Shown: positions 17,122 to 27,000 of the stretch, one piece after another
Layout of the letters: every line of letters starts with the position of its first letter
Numbering within the stretch: position 1 is the stretch's first letter
Assembly (NCBI GenBank): GCA_046351595.1
Contig: JAXLYE010000010.1
Location: forward strand, 248,001-312,000
Origin: JAXLYE01 sp046351595
GTDB lineage: Bacteria; Myxococcota_A; Polyangia; Palsa-1104; JAEUJZ01
Length of the DNA stretch: 64,000 nt
Reading direction: 5' to 3'
Translations under genes and position numbers: made by a program
The notes under the pieces: generated by a model
Databases searched by the model: none
Told to the model about the DNA's origin: nothing
The model's input: the letters and a program-made list of their open reading frames with translations, nothing else

Positions 17122-19139
17122 GCGACACGGACGGCAGCGGCGGCGAGATCGCCATCGACTACCTGAGCAAGGACTGGGACAGCCTGCGCCGCCTGATGCT
17201 CGAGCGCATCGGCAGCGTCGCGCCCGGGGCGGTCACCGGCAACCCCGCGGATCCGGGCACGGTGCTCGTCGAGCTCCTGGCCTACGCCGCGGACCAGGTC
17301 AGCCACTACCAGGACGCGGTCGCGACCGAGGCGTACCTCGGCACGGCGCGGCTGCGCACCTCGGTGCGGCGGCACGCGCGGCTATTGGACTATGCGGTGC
17401 ACGACGGTGCCAACGCGCGCGCCTTCATCGCCATCGTGGTGAGCGACAGCGCCGACGGCAAGGTGCTGCCGGCCGGCACCTCGGTGTGGAGCCGCGTCGA
17501 CGGCCAGCCCGCGATCCTGTCGGCCGCGGACGTGGCCGGGCTGCGGGCGCGCGGCGCGCTCGGGTTCGAGACGATGCACGCGGTGCTCCTGCGCAAGGCG
17601 CACAACCGCATCGCGGTGGCGAACCTTGTGGGCGACGAGCCGCTGATCGCGGTCGGCGCGACCTCGGTGACGCTGCGCGACGACAGCCAGGCGCTGGCGC
17701 TGGCGGTCGGTGACGTGCTGGTGCTGGAGTCGCGGCCTTCAAGCTCGGGCGGCGCTGGAGACTTTGGCGGCGCCGCGCAGCCGGTGCGCAGCGTCGCCGG
17801 TGATCCGCAGCGGCGCCACGCGGTGCGCCTGACCGCAGTGACCTCGGGGATCGATCCGCGCACCGGCCTGCCGGTCGTCACCGTCGGCTGGGGCAGCGAG
17901 GACGCGCTGCCGTTCGCGCTGCGCCGCGACCGCGCCCAGGCCATCGGCAACGTCGTGCTCGCGGATCACGGGTATACGCTGCCGGACGCCGAGCGCATCG
18001 ACACCACGGGCTGCCGCGGCGACAGCGCCTCGCCCCGGCGCGCGCGGCCGCTGCTGGCGCAGGGACCGCTGACCTTTCGCTCGCTGGTGGTCGCGAGCGG
18101 CCAGGCGCTGCCCTTCGACCCGGGGGCATCGGCCAGCGCCGCGTTCCCGGACTCGGGCGCCGCGCTGGTCGAGCCCGCGATCTGGCTCAGCGACGATCAG
18201 GGGCGGCCGTGGAGCGCGCGCCGCGACCTGCTCGCGAGCTCGGCCTACGCCCGCGACTTCATCGTCGAAACCGAGGACGACGGCCGCGCCTACCTGCGCT
18301 TCGGCGACGGCGTCTACGGCGCGCGCCCCGAGAGCGACCTGTCCGCCCGCTACCGCATCGGCGGCGGCAGGGCCGGCAACGTCGGCGCCGAGGCCCTGTA
18401 CCACATCGTCAGCGAGGTGCCGGGGCTCCTGTTCGCTCGCAACCCGCTGCCGGCGCGCGGCGGCGTGGATCCCGAGTCGCTCGATCACGTGCGCCTGCAC
18501 GCGCCGCGGCAGTTCCGCCGCCAGGAGCGAGCGGTCACGGTCGAGGACTACGCCGCCCTCGCGCGCACGTTTCCATCGGTGCTGGACGCGCTGGTCGAGC
18601 GCCGCTTCACCGGCACGTACACCACGCTCGTGCTCACCGTGCTGCGCCGCGACGGCGCCGCGGCGGACGCCGAGTTCGCGGGCCGGCTGCGTGCCTTCCT
18701 CGACCGCTTCCGGATGATCGGGCACGAGGTCGCGGTCCGCGACGCGGTGCGCGTGCCGCTCGACATCCAGCTCGGCATCGAGGTCGAAACCGGGCACTCG
18801 CGCCCGGTGGTGCTGGCGGCGGTGGCGGCGGCGCTGGGCACCGGCCGCGGCACCACGCCGACGCCGGGCACCGGCAGGCAGCGCACCGGCGCCTTCCACC
18901 AGGAGCGGCTGCGCCTCGGCCAGCCCGTGTACCTGAGCCAGCTCGTCACCGCCGCCATGCAGATCCCGGGCGTGCGCGCGGCGACGGCGCTGCGCTTCGG
19001 CCGCTACGGGCGTCGGAGCTCTCTCGACAGCGGCGTCATCGAGCTGCGTGCGCAGGAGGTCGGGATCGTCGAGAACGTCGCCAACCAGCCCGAGCGCGGG
19101 CGCATCGACGTCGTGCTGCAAGGAGGGTCCAACACATGA
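17118..19139 (+). CDS. Large baseplate protein (gp6/gpJ-like; Afp11/Pvc11 position)
   Basis: 673 residues. The N-terminus IAIDYLSKDWDSLRRLM and the stretch VLVELLAYAADQVSHYQ are typical of the first of the two big CIS baseplate wedge proteins. FGDGVYGARPESDLSARYR and GGRAGNVGAEALYHI belong to the baseplate_J-like region. It starts four bases inside the gp25 gene and overlaps the next one by four bases. It forms the wedge ring holding the hub and the fibres. Confidence 0.9.
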   Translation: MSDTDGSGGEIAIDYLSKDWDSLRRLMLERIGSVAPGAVTGNPADPGTVLVELLAYAADQVSHYQDAVATEAYLGTARLRTSVRRHARLLDYAVHDGANARAFIAIVVSDSADGKVLPAGTSVWSRVDGQPAILSAADVAGLRARGALGFETMHAVLLRKAHNRIAVANLVGDEPLIAVGATSVTLRDDSQALALAVGDVLVLESRPSSSGGAGDFGGAAQPVRSVAGDPQRRHAVRLTAVTSGIDPRTGLPVVTVGWGSEDALPFALRRDRAQAIGNVVLADHGYTLPDAERIDTTGCRGDSASPRRARPLLAQGPLTFRSLVVASGQALPFDPGASASAAFPDSGAALVEPAIWLSDDQGRPWSARRDLLASSAYARDFIVETEDDGRAYLRFGDGVYGARPESDLSARYRIGGGRAGNVGAEALYHIVSEVPGLLFARNPLPARGGVDPESLDHVRLHAPRQFRRQERAVTVEDYAALARTFPSVLDALVERRFTGTYTTLVLTVLRRDGAAADAEFAGRLRAFLDRFRMIGHEVAVRDAVRVPLDIQLGIEVETGHSRPVVLAAVAAALGTGRGTTPTPGTGRQRTGAFHQERLRLGQPVYLSQLVTAAMQIPGVRAATALRFGRYGRRSSLDSGVIELRAQEVGIVENVANQPERGRIDVVLQGGSNT

Positions 19140-21904
19140 GCGACCAGCAGACGGACGCGCCGCAGAACCACCCCGGGCAGCCGGCGCTCGCCTACCGCGT
19201 GACGACGCAGGACAAGAGCCTCGCCCGCATGCTGGCGCGGCTGCCGGAGAGCAGCATCCCGAGCGGCCCGAACCAGGGCAGCCGGCCGCTGGCGGCGCTG
19301 ACGACCCGCGCCGCGACCGACCCGGCGGTGGCGCTGCTCGACGGCTGGGCGGGCGCGCTGGACGTCCTGACCTTCTACCAGGAGCGCATCCTCAACGAGG
19401 GCTTCTTGCGCACCGCGACCGAGCCGCTGTCGGTGCGCGAGCTGGCGCGGTCGCTCGGCTACCGGCCGACACCGGCGACGGCGGCGACGACGTACCTGGC
19501 CCTTCTGCTCGACACCTCGCCGGGCATGCCAACGAGCGTCACCGTGCCCGCGGGCACCCGCGCCATGAGCGTGCCGGCCGCGGCGAGCGAGCTGCCGCAG
19601 ACGTTCGAGACGACGGCGGCGCTCGGCGCCCGCCTGGCGTGGAACACGCTGAAGCCGCGCCTCGGCATCCCGCAGGAGCTCACGACCAGCGATGACGCCA
19701 GCACCGGCTACGCGGTCAGCTCGCTGCGGCTCTCGACGCTGGCGTGCGGGCTGCGCGAGACCGATCTCTTGCTCATCAACGATACGACCACGGTGCGCGT
19801 GACCAGCGTCGTGCCCAACGTGACGGGCAAGTACACGACCGTCGGGTTCGAGGTCGTCGACGGCCCGGCGGTGCGGGTCCGCCTCGCGACCGCGCCCGCC
19901 GACGGCGACCTGCGCGCGGTGCCGCGCAGCCTCGACACCGGCGCGCTCGTCTCGTCCATCCTCGGCGCGAGCTGGGACGACGAGGACCTGGCCGCGCTGA
20001 TCGGCGAGCGCGGCCTCAGCGAGAGCGAGCTCGTGGCGCAGGCCGACGCGACGCTCAAGGCGGCGACGGTGACGCAGGGCGCGCTCGCCTTCCGCCAGCG
20101 CACCAGCTGCTTCGGCGCCGAGGCGCAGCCCTACGCCACGCTGGCCAAGATCAGCTCGAGCTATACGCGCGGCTCGGCCAGCGACGACGTCTACGACACC
20201 AGCCTGACCGCGTACAAGAACGCCAACTGGGACGACAGCAAGTACCAGAACAAGCGGACGGTCTGGCTCGACTCGTGGGGCAACCGCTACTGCGACGGCG
20301 CGAGCGGCTGCGACCTGTTCCTCGGGCGCAGCCTCTCGCTCTTGCCGGGCGGCCGCATCCTGCTCACCAGCCCGTCCGGCGTGCGCGCCTACACCCTCAG
20401 CAGCACCGTCGAGACCACGGTGCGCGGCTACGGCACCCAGACCCGCACCACGGGCCTTTTGCTGACCAGCCGCCCGAGCGCGACCGCGGCCGCGAGCGAC
20501 GTCTTCTTGACCCGCGAGACCGTTGTCCACGCGCAGAGCGAGGCGCTGCCGCTGTCGGCGACCGTGCCGCTCGCGGGGCTCGACGACACGCCGGTGCAGA
20601 GCGAGCTCGTTCTTTCGGGCCTGGTGCTCGGCCTGGCGTCCGGGCAGGTGGTGGCGATCAGCGGCGAGCTCGCGGCGCACAAGGGCGTGGTGCGCACCGA
20701 GGTGGTGACGCTGACCGGCGTGCGCCACTGCGGCGGCTATACGCAGATCTCGTTCGGCGCGCTGAGCGCAGGCTACGTGCGCGAGAGCCTCACGCTCTGC
20801 GCCAACGTCGCCCCGGCCAGCCACGGCGAGACCGTCGCCGACGAGGTGCTGGGCAGCGGCGATGCGGGCCAGCTCAACCAGCGCTTCTCGCTGCGCCGCG
20901 GCCCGCTGACGTTCCTGCCGGCGGCGACCGCGAGCGGCTGCCGCAGCACGCTCACCGTGCGCGTAAACGGCGTCGAGTGGCGCGAGGTCGAGTCGCTGCT
21001 CGACGAGGGGCCCGACAGCCCGTGCTACGCGCTCCAGACCGATGCGAGCGAAAAGACGCAGGTGGTCTTCGGCGACGGCGTCTACGGCGCGCGCCTGCCG
21101 AGCGGCCAGCACAACGTCACCGCCAGCTACCGCGTCGGCAGCGGTGCGAGCGGCGAGGTCGCGGCCGGCGCCATCAAGCTCCTCATCAAGAGCCCGTACG
21201 GGCTGCGCTCGGTGACAAACCCCGTCGCCGCCAGCGGCGCCAGCGAGTCCTCGGCGAGCGCCGCGCTGCGCGAGCTCCTGCCGCGCTCCGTCGCGACGCT
21301 CGGGCGCGCCGTGTCGCTGGCCGACTATGAGGAGCTTTTGCGCAGCTACCCCGGCATCGCCAAGGCGCAGGCCACCGCGGTCTTCGCGGCGGCGGTGCCG
21401 GCGGTGCACCTGACGGTGGCCACCGACGACGGCACGCCGCTCGATCGGGGCTCGACGCTGTACCGCAGCCTGCTCGAGATGCTGCTCAAGCTCGGCAACC
21501 CCACGCAGCCGCTCCTGCTCGATGACTACCGGCCCAAGCGCTTCCGCCTGCACGCGCGCCTCGTGGTCGATCCGCGCTACGTCGCCAGCAAGGTGCAGGC
21601 GCAGGTCGCGGCGGCGCTGACCAGCCGCTTCAGCTTCACCCGCCGCAGCTTCGGGCAGCCGGTGCGCTCGGCCGAGGTGCTCTACACCCTGCAGAGCGTG
21701 CCGGGCGTGCTCGGCGTGCTGCTCGACGCGCTGTTCGTGCTGCCGCCGCCGGATGCGCCGCCGAAGGTGGGGCCGGACGGGCGACCGCCCAGGAGCGCGC
21801 TGCTTGTCGCCGAGCCGGCGCGCCTCGACCGCAAGGGCCGCTCGAGCGGCGCCGAGCTGCTGCTGCTCGAGCTCTCTGACGACGACCTGGAGATCGCGCC
21901 ATGA
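19136..21904 (+). CDS. Large baseplate protein (Afp12/Pvc12 position)
   Basis: 922 residues from the ATG at 19136, which is preceded by AAGGAGGG and overlaps the previous stop (a longer upstream open frame is only extension). N-terminal signatures: AALTTRAATDPAVALLDGWA, VLTFYQERILNEGFL, and SVRELARSLGYRP. A second copy of the baseplate_J-type element, FGDGVYGARLPSGQHNVTA with SYRVGSGASGEVAAG, shows it is paralogous to its upstream neighbour. It is the second wedge component, contacting the tail-fibre proteins. Confidence 0.9.
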   Translation: MSDQQTDAPQNHPGQPALAYRVTTQDKSLARMLARLPESSIPSGPNQGSRPLAALTTRAATDPAVALLDGWAGALDVLTFYQERILNEGFLRTATEPLSVRELARSLGYRPTPATAATTYLALLLDTSPGMPTSVTVPAGTRAMSVPAAASELPQTFETTAALGARLAWNTLKPRLGIPQELTTSDDASTGYAVSSLRLSTLACGLRETDLLLINDTTTVRVTSVVPNVTGKYTTVGFEVVDGPAVRVRLATAPADGDLRAVPRSLDTGALVSSILGASWDDEDLAALIGERGLSESELVAQADATLKAATVTQGALAFRQRTSCFGAEAQPYATLAKISSSYTRGSASDDVYDTSLTAYKNANWDDSKYQNKRTVWLDSWGNRYCDGASGCDLFLGRSLSLLPGGRILLTSPSGVRAYTLSSTVETTVRGYGTQTRTTGLLLTSRPSATAAASDVFLTRETVVHAQSEALPLSATVPLAGLDDTPVQSELVLSGLVLGLASGQVVAISGELAAHKGVVRTEVVTLTGVRHCGGYTQISFGALSAGYVRESLTLCANVAPASHGETVADEVLGSGDAGQLNQRFSLRRGPLTFLPAATASGCRSTLTVRVNGVEWREVESLLDEGPDSPCYALQTDASEKTQVVFGDGVYGARLPSGQHNVTASYRVGSGASGEVAAGAIKLLIKSPYGLRSVTNPVAASGASESSASAALRELLPRSVATLGRAVSLADYEELLRSYPGIAKAQATAVFAAAVPAVHLTVATDDGTPLDRGSTLYRSLLEMLLKLGNPTQPLLLDDYRPKRFRLHARLVVDPRYVASKVQAQVAAALTSRFSFTRRSFGQPVRSAEVLYTLQSVPGVLGVLLDALFVLPPPDAPPKVGPDGRPPRSALLVAEPARLDRKGRSSGAELLLLELSDDDLEIAP

Positions 21905-24033
21905 CGCAGCCCGTGCGTGAGCGCCTGAACGCGCTCCTCCCCGCCATCTACCGCATGCGCGACTTCGCGCAGGGCGAGCCGCTGCGCGCCCTCCTCCGCG
22001 TCCTGGAGGAGGAGCTGTCGATCGTCGAGGACGACGTCGCGCGCCTGTACGACAGCTGGTTCGTCGAGACCTGCCCCGAGTGGGTGCTGCCGTACCTCGG
22101 CGACCTGGTCGGCGCGCGCCTGTTGCACGGCACCAGCCAGCGCGCGGCCACCGCCAACACCCTCGCCTACCGCCGGCGCAAGGGCACGCTGCAGACGCTG
22201 GCGGCGCTGGCGCAGGACGTCAGCGGCTGGCCGGCGCGTGTGGTCGAGTACCTGCCGCGGGTCGCGGCGGCGCAGAACCTCGACTTCCCGCGGCCCGCGG
22301 GCACGGTGACCGCGGACCTGCGCCGCGCCGACAGCCTGCTGCGTGTCGGCACGCCGTTCGACGACACCGCGCACGGCGTCGACATCCGCACGCGCGGTCG
22401 CTACGCGCCGGCGCAGGTCGGCCTGTATGTGTGGCGGCTCGGCGTGCACCGGCTGCAGCGGGTCGCGGCCACGGCGGTGCAGCCGGGCTGCTTCTGTGTG
22501 AGCCCGCTCGGCTGCGAGACCGCGCTGTGGAGCCCCGCGCACAGCCGCCCCGGCCTCGACGCCAGGGTCGAGCTCAACCTGGCGCCGCAGCCGCTCCAGC
22601 GCCGCGAGCTGTCCTACGCGCTGGAGGCGCGGCGGCAGGCGCTGGTCGACGGGCGCACGGTGCTCGACCCGTTCTTCGCCGGCGAGCCGGTCTTCAGCGT
22701 CTTCATCGCCGACGCGGACGGCGAGCCACAGCCGGTGCCGCCCGAGCAGATCGCGGTCGCGGATCTCGCGCGCTGGACGCCGCCGCCGTCCCGGCGCACC
22801 TACCGCCGCCGCGGCGACGGGCAGGCGGTCGAGCTGCCGATCGCGGTGGCCCTCGACCCCGAGCGCGGGCGGCTCGCCTTCCCGACCGGCAGCACCCCGA
22901 GCCGCGTCTGGGTCAGCTACCACTACGGCCTCGCCGGTGAGATCGGCGGCGGCTACGAGCGCCTGCCCAGCCCCGCGGTCACCGCGGCTAGCGACGGCGC
23001 CGCGCCGTATACGCTGCGCCAGGGCGATCCGAGCGCGCTCACCCGCCTGTCCGATCCGACGGCGGCTTCGTCGCTGTGGCAGGGCAGCGGCGGCAGGCTG
23101 GCGATCGAGATCGCGGACAGCGGCACCTACCGCCTCGCGGACCTCTGGGTGCCGGCGGGCGGCGTGCTGGTCCTGCGCGCCGCGCGCGGCCAGCGCCCGC
23201 TGCTCGTGCCGCCGCCGGCCGCACCGGACGCGATGGGGGCCGACGCCGAGCCGCGCGTGCAGGTGACGCTCGGGGACGGCGCCGCGCTGCTCGTCGAGGG
23301 CGTGCTGATCGCCGGCGGCCTGACGGTCGGTGGCCCGCCGGCCGGCGGCGCCGCCCGCATCGAGCTCCACCACAGCACGCTGGTCCCGGGCCTCGGCCTG
23401 CGCCTCGACGGACGGCCGGCGTTCCCGGAGGCCGCGAGCCTGCGCGGCGGCGGCCCCGGCGCGCTGACGCTGGTGCTCGAGCGCAGCATCTGCGGCCGCG
23501 TCGACCTGGGCGCGAGCGCCGGCAGCCGCGTCACCGCCTCGGACAGCATCCTCGACGGCACGCGCGGCCTCGGCGCGGCGCTGGTCGCCGACACCGCCGC
23601 GCTCGTGCGCTCGACCGTCTTCGGCGCGGTCACCGTGGATGCGCTGGAGGACACCGCGGACACGCTGTTCCACGGCCGCGTCACCGCACCGAGCGGCCCC
23701 GCGGGCGGCGTCAGCTGCTGCTACCTCGGCGAGCTCTCGAGCGTGCCGTCGCCGGATCGCTGCCAGCCCGAGTCGGCGCTCGGGGCGCTGCTCGCGCAGG
23801 GGCGTGACCCCGGCGAGCTCTTGCCGTGGTTCGTCTCGCAGCGCTACGGCACGCCCGGCTACGCGCAGCTCGCGACCCGCTGCCACCCCTCGCTCCGCTC
23901 CGGCGCCAGCGACGAGGGCGAGATCGGCGCGCTGCACCACCAGCACATGGCCCAGCGGGAAGCGAACCTGCGCGACAGCCAGGCCGAGTACCTGCGCTTC
24001 GGGCTCACCCTGAACCTCTTTCTCGTCACCTGA
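21901..24033 (+). CDS. Phage tail protein I-like baseplate/fibre-connector
   Basis: 710 residues. The first 150 match tail protein I-type proteins: LNALLPAIYRMRD, LLRVLEEELSIVEDDVARLY, CPEWVLPYLGDLVGA, and RAATANTLAYRRRKGTLQTL. Such proteins join the baseplate periphery to the fibre. The long remainder is Gly-rich, with repeated short strands (for example VEGVLIAGGLTVGG, then IELHHSTLVPG and LVLERSICGRVDLGA), suggesting a right-handed beta-helix from about 420 to 640. It is a fusion longer than P2 gpI. It overlaps the preceding gene by four bases. Confidence 0.85.
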   Translation: MTQPVRERLNALLPAIYRMRDFAQGEPLRALLRVLEEELSIVEDDVARLYDSWFVETCPEWVLPYLGDLVGARLLHGTSQRAATANTLAYRRRKGTLQTLAALAQDVSGWPARVVEYLPRVAAAQNLDFPRPAGTVTADLRRADSLLRVGTPFDDTAHGVDIRTRGRYAPAQVGLYVWRLGVHRLQRVAATAVQPGCFCVSPLGCETALWSPAHSRPGLDARVELNLAPQPLQRRELSYALEARRQALVDGRTVLDPFFAGEPVFSVFIADADGEPQPVPPEQIAVADLARWTPPPSRRTYRRRGDGQAVELPIAVALDPERGRLAFPTGSTPSRVWVSYHYGLAGEIGGGYERLPSPAVTAASDGAAPYTLRQGDPSALTRLSDPTAASSLWQGSGGRLAIEIADSGTYRLADLWVPAGGVLVLRAARGQRPLLVPPPAAPDAMGADAEPRVQVTLGDGAALLVEGVLIAGGLTVGGPPAGGAARIELHHSTLVPGLGLRLDGRPAFPEAASLRGGGPGALTLVLERSICGRVDLGASAGSRVTASDSILDGTRGLGAALVADTAALVRSTVFGAVTVDALEDTADTLFHGRVTAPSGPAGGVSCCYLGELSSVPSPDRCQPESALGALLAQGRDPGELLPWFVSQRYGTPGYAQLATRCHPSLRSGASDEGEIGALHHQHMAQREANLRDSQAEYLRFGLTLNLFLVT

Positions 24034-24041
24034 GGATGTCC

Positions 24042-27000
24042 ATGAGAGGCGACTTCACCCGATCCACGTTCCGTCCCGAGAAGCACTACACGAGCGTCCG
24101 TCTCCAGCAGGGTCGGGTGCAGCTCGACGCCGACTGGAACGAGCAGATGGACATCCAGCGCTACCAGCAGCAGGCGGCGCAGGCGGCGTTCATCGGCCGC
24201 GCCGGTGCGCCCAAGCTCGGCGGCGGCTTCGCCGTCACCGCGGTCGACGGCCCCGACCTCGGGATCTCGCCGGGCCGCTACTACGTCGATGGCCTGCTGT
24301 GCGAGCTCGAGCCGAACGATATGGGCCTGGGCACGACCTATCAGACCCAGCCCGACTTCCCCGGCGCGCCCAAGCTGTCGTCGCTGGCGGCCGGCGTGTA
24401 CATCGCGTTTTTGGACGTGTGGACGCGCCACGTCACCGCGCTCGAGGACGAGCGGCTGCGCGAGGTGGCGCTGGCCGGGCCGGACACCACGACGCGCACG
24501 CAGACCGCGTGGCAGGTGCGGCTGGTGAAGATCCCGGCGGCGCTCGGCGTGCTCGATGCCATCGACCTGCGCGCGCTGATGCCGGCGCCGGACCTCAAGC
24601 TGGCGGCGCGCACCCGCGTGCTCGACGGCAGCGCCAGCGGCGACGTGGCGATCGGCAGCGGCTACGACCGCCTCGACAACCACCTGTACCGCGTCGAGAT
24701 CCACGGCGGCGGCAAGGTCGGCACCGACACCCTGCTGCTCAAGTGGAGCCGCGACAACGGCTCGCTGGTCACGCCCTGGCTCGATCAGAAAGACTCGATG
24801 CTCATCGTCGGTCCCACCGGCCACGACGAGCAGCGCGGCTTCGGCGTCGGCTCGTGGGTCGAGCTCATCGACGACGACCGCGAGCTGCGCCGCGAGCCCG
24901 GCGTGCTGTGCCGCATCACCGGCATCGAAGGACCGGCCCTCACCGTCGACAAGACGGTCAGCCGCGGCGACTTCGGGCGCAACCCCAAGGTCCGCCTGTG
25001 GGACGGCGTGATCACGCTGCCCGCGGCGATCGGCGACACGGTGTGGCTACAGCTGGAGGCCGGCGTCGAGATCGCGCTCGTCGGCAGCACCGGCCACACC
25101 GGCGACTACTGGCTGATCCCGGCGCGCACCGCGACACGCGACGTCGAGTGGCCGCAGAAGTCCGGCGCTGCGGCGTTCGTGCCGCGCCACGGCGACGTGC
25201 ACTGCTTCGCCGACCTGGCGCAGATCGAGTGGAGCGGCACCGCGATCACCAGGATCCTCGATCGCCGCTACGTCTTCCCGGCGCTGGTCGACCTGCGCAA
25301 CGTCGATCCGCAGCGCTACGACCAGATGCTCTATACGCACCGCCACCAGGGCGACGCCGACGGCTCGCAGATCCCGCGCGGCGGCATCCAGAACGCGGCG
25401 ATCGACGGCACGAAGATCGACACCGCGGCGCAGGTGCAGGTGACCAGGCTGGGCGTCAACAGCGCCGTCGGCTCCGAGCACCTCACCGTCGGCGGCAACG
25501 TCAAGCAGACGGGCTCGGACCTGCTCATCGACAGCGCCACCGCGCGCGGCACCGCCAGCGGCAGCACGCGCCGCGCCCTGGTCCACGAGACCGGCGACGT
25601 CCTGTCGATCAACTACGGCGGCGACTACACCGCCGGCGTGAAGGTCTACGGCGCGCGCACCGACCTCCTGGTCGGCACCAGCCCGCTGCACGTCTCGTCG
25701 TCGTGGAGCAGCAGCTGGGACAGCGAGACCAACGGCGCCATCATCGCCAACGACGCGAGCAGCAAGAAGGCGCTGGTGATCGTCGGCAACCGCGGCGGCA
25801 CCGCCAACGGCACGCGCAAGGTCGGCATCTGGGACAACCTCGACGTCAACGGCCAGCTGCTGGTCGTAAGCCACTACAAGCAGACCGGCACCGACTTCCA
25901 GATCAACAGCGACAGCTCGCGCGGCACCGCCAGCGGCACGACGCGCCGCGCGCTGGTCCACGAGAGCGGCGACGTCCTGACCCTGAACTACGGCAACGAC
26001 TACACCGGCAACGTCCGCGTCGGCAGCATGCTGACCGTAAGCGGCACCGACCTCCGCCTGGACAACAGCAGCCGCCGCGGCGGCCGCAGCGGCGACTACC
26101 GGCGCGCGCTGGTGCACGGCACGAACGACACGCTGCGGATCAACTATGACAACGACTACTCGAGCGGCGTGCAGCTCGACGGGCAGCTGACGCTGACCAA
26201 CCGCGCGACGCTCAGCAACCACACGCTGTACCTGCGCTCGCTGACCGACAGCCACCACGCGCTCGGCCACTTCGGCGACTCCGATCGCTACTTCGCGGGC
26301 CTCAGCAGCATCGACGGGCCGGCGCTGTACGGCTGGAGCGGCGGCGCGCTCGGCACGGCCAAGCTGCCCAACAGCGCGATCGAGGGCGCGGCGCTGCTCG
26401 CCGGCAGCGGCTACGTCGACCTGCCCGACATGGAGGACGACTTCTCGAACGGCTTCTCGATCGAGGCGTGGGTCTACTTCGACTACAAGACCGGCAGCAC
26501 GATGCCAAACTACGAGCGCATCGTCGACTTCAGCAACCTCTTGAACACCACGCCCTGCGACAACATCCTGCTCGCCAACAGCGGCACCTCGAAGAACCTG
26601 ATCTTCGAGGTCAAGAACGCCACCGGCAGCAGCGCCTTTCTGGTGAGCGCCGCGAGCGCCATCGAGACCGGCAAGTGGCTGCACCTGTGCGTGACCATCA
26701 CCGCGAGCGGCGCGCTGACGATGTACAAAAACGGCGGCTCGCTGAGCTACACCACCACCGGCACCATCGCGCTGCCCGACAAGAAGCCGCGCGTCCACAA
26801 CTTCATCGGCAAGAGCCCGTACTCAAGCGACGACCTGTTCTACGGCCGCATCGCGCACGTGCGGCTGTGGAAGCGCGCGCTCAGCGGCGACGAGGTCGCG
26901 GACCACTACAACAATACGCGCGTCGTCGACTACACCGACATCGCCGGCTGGTGGCGGCTCACCGACGGCTCGGCGCGCGACTTCTCGGGCAAGGGCCGCA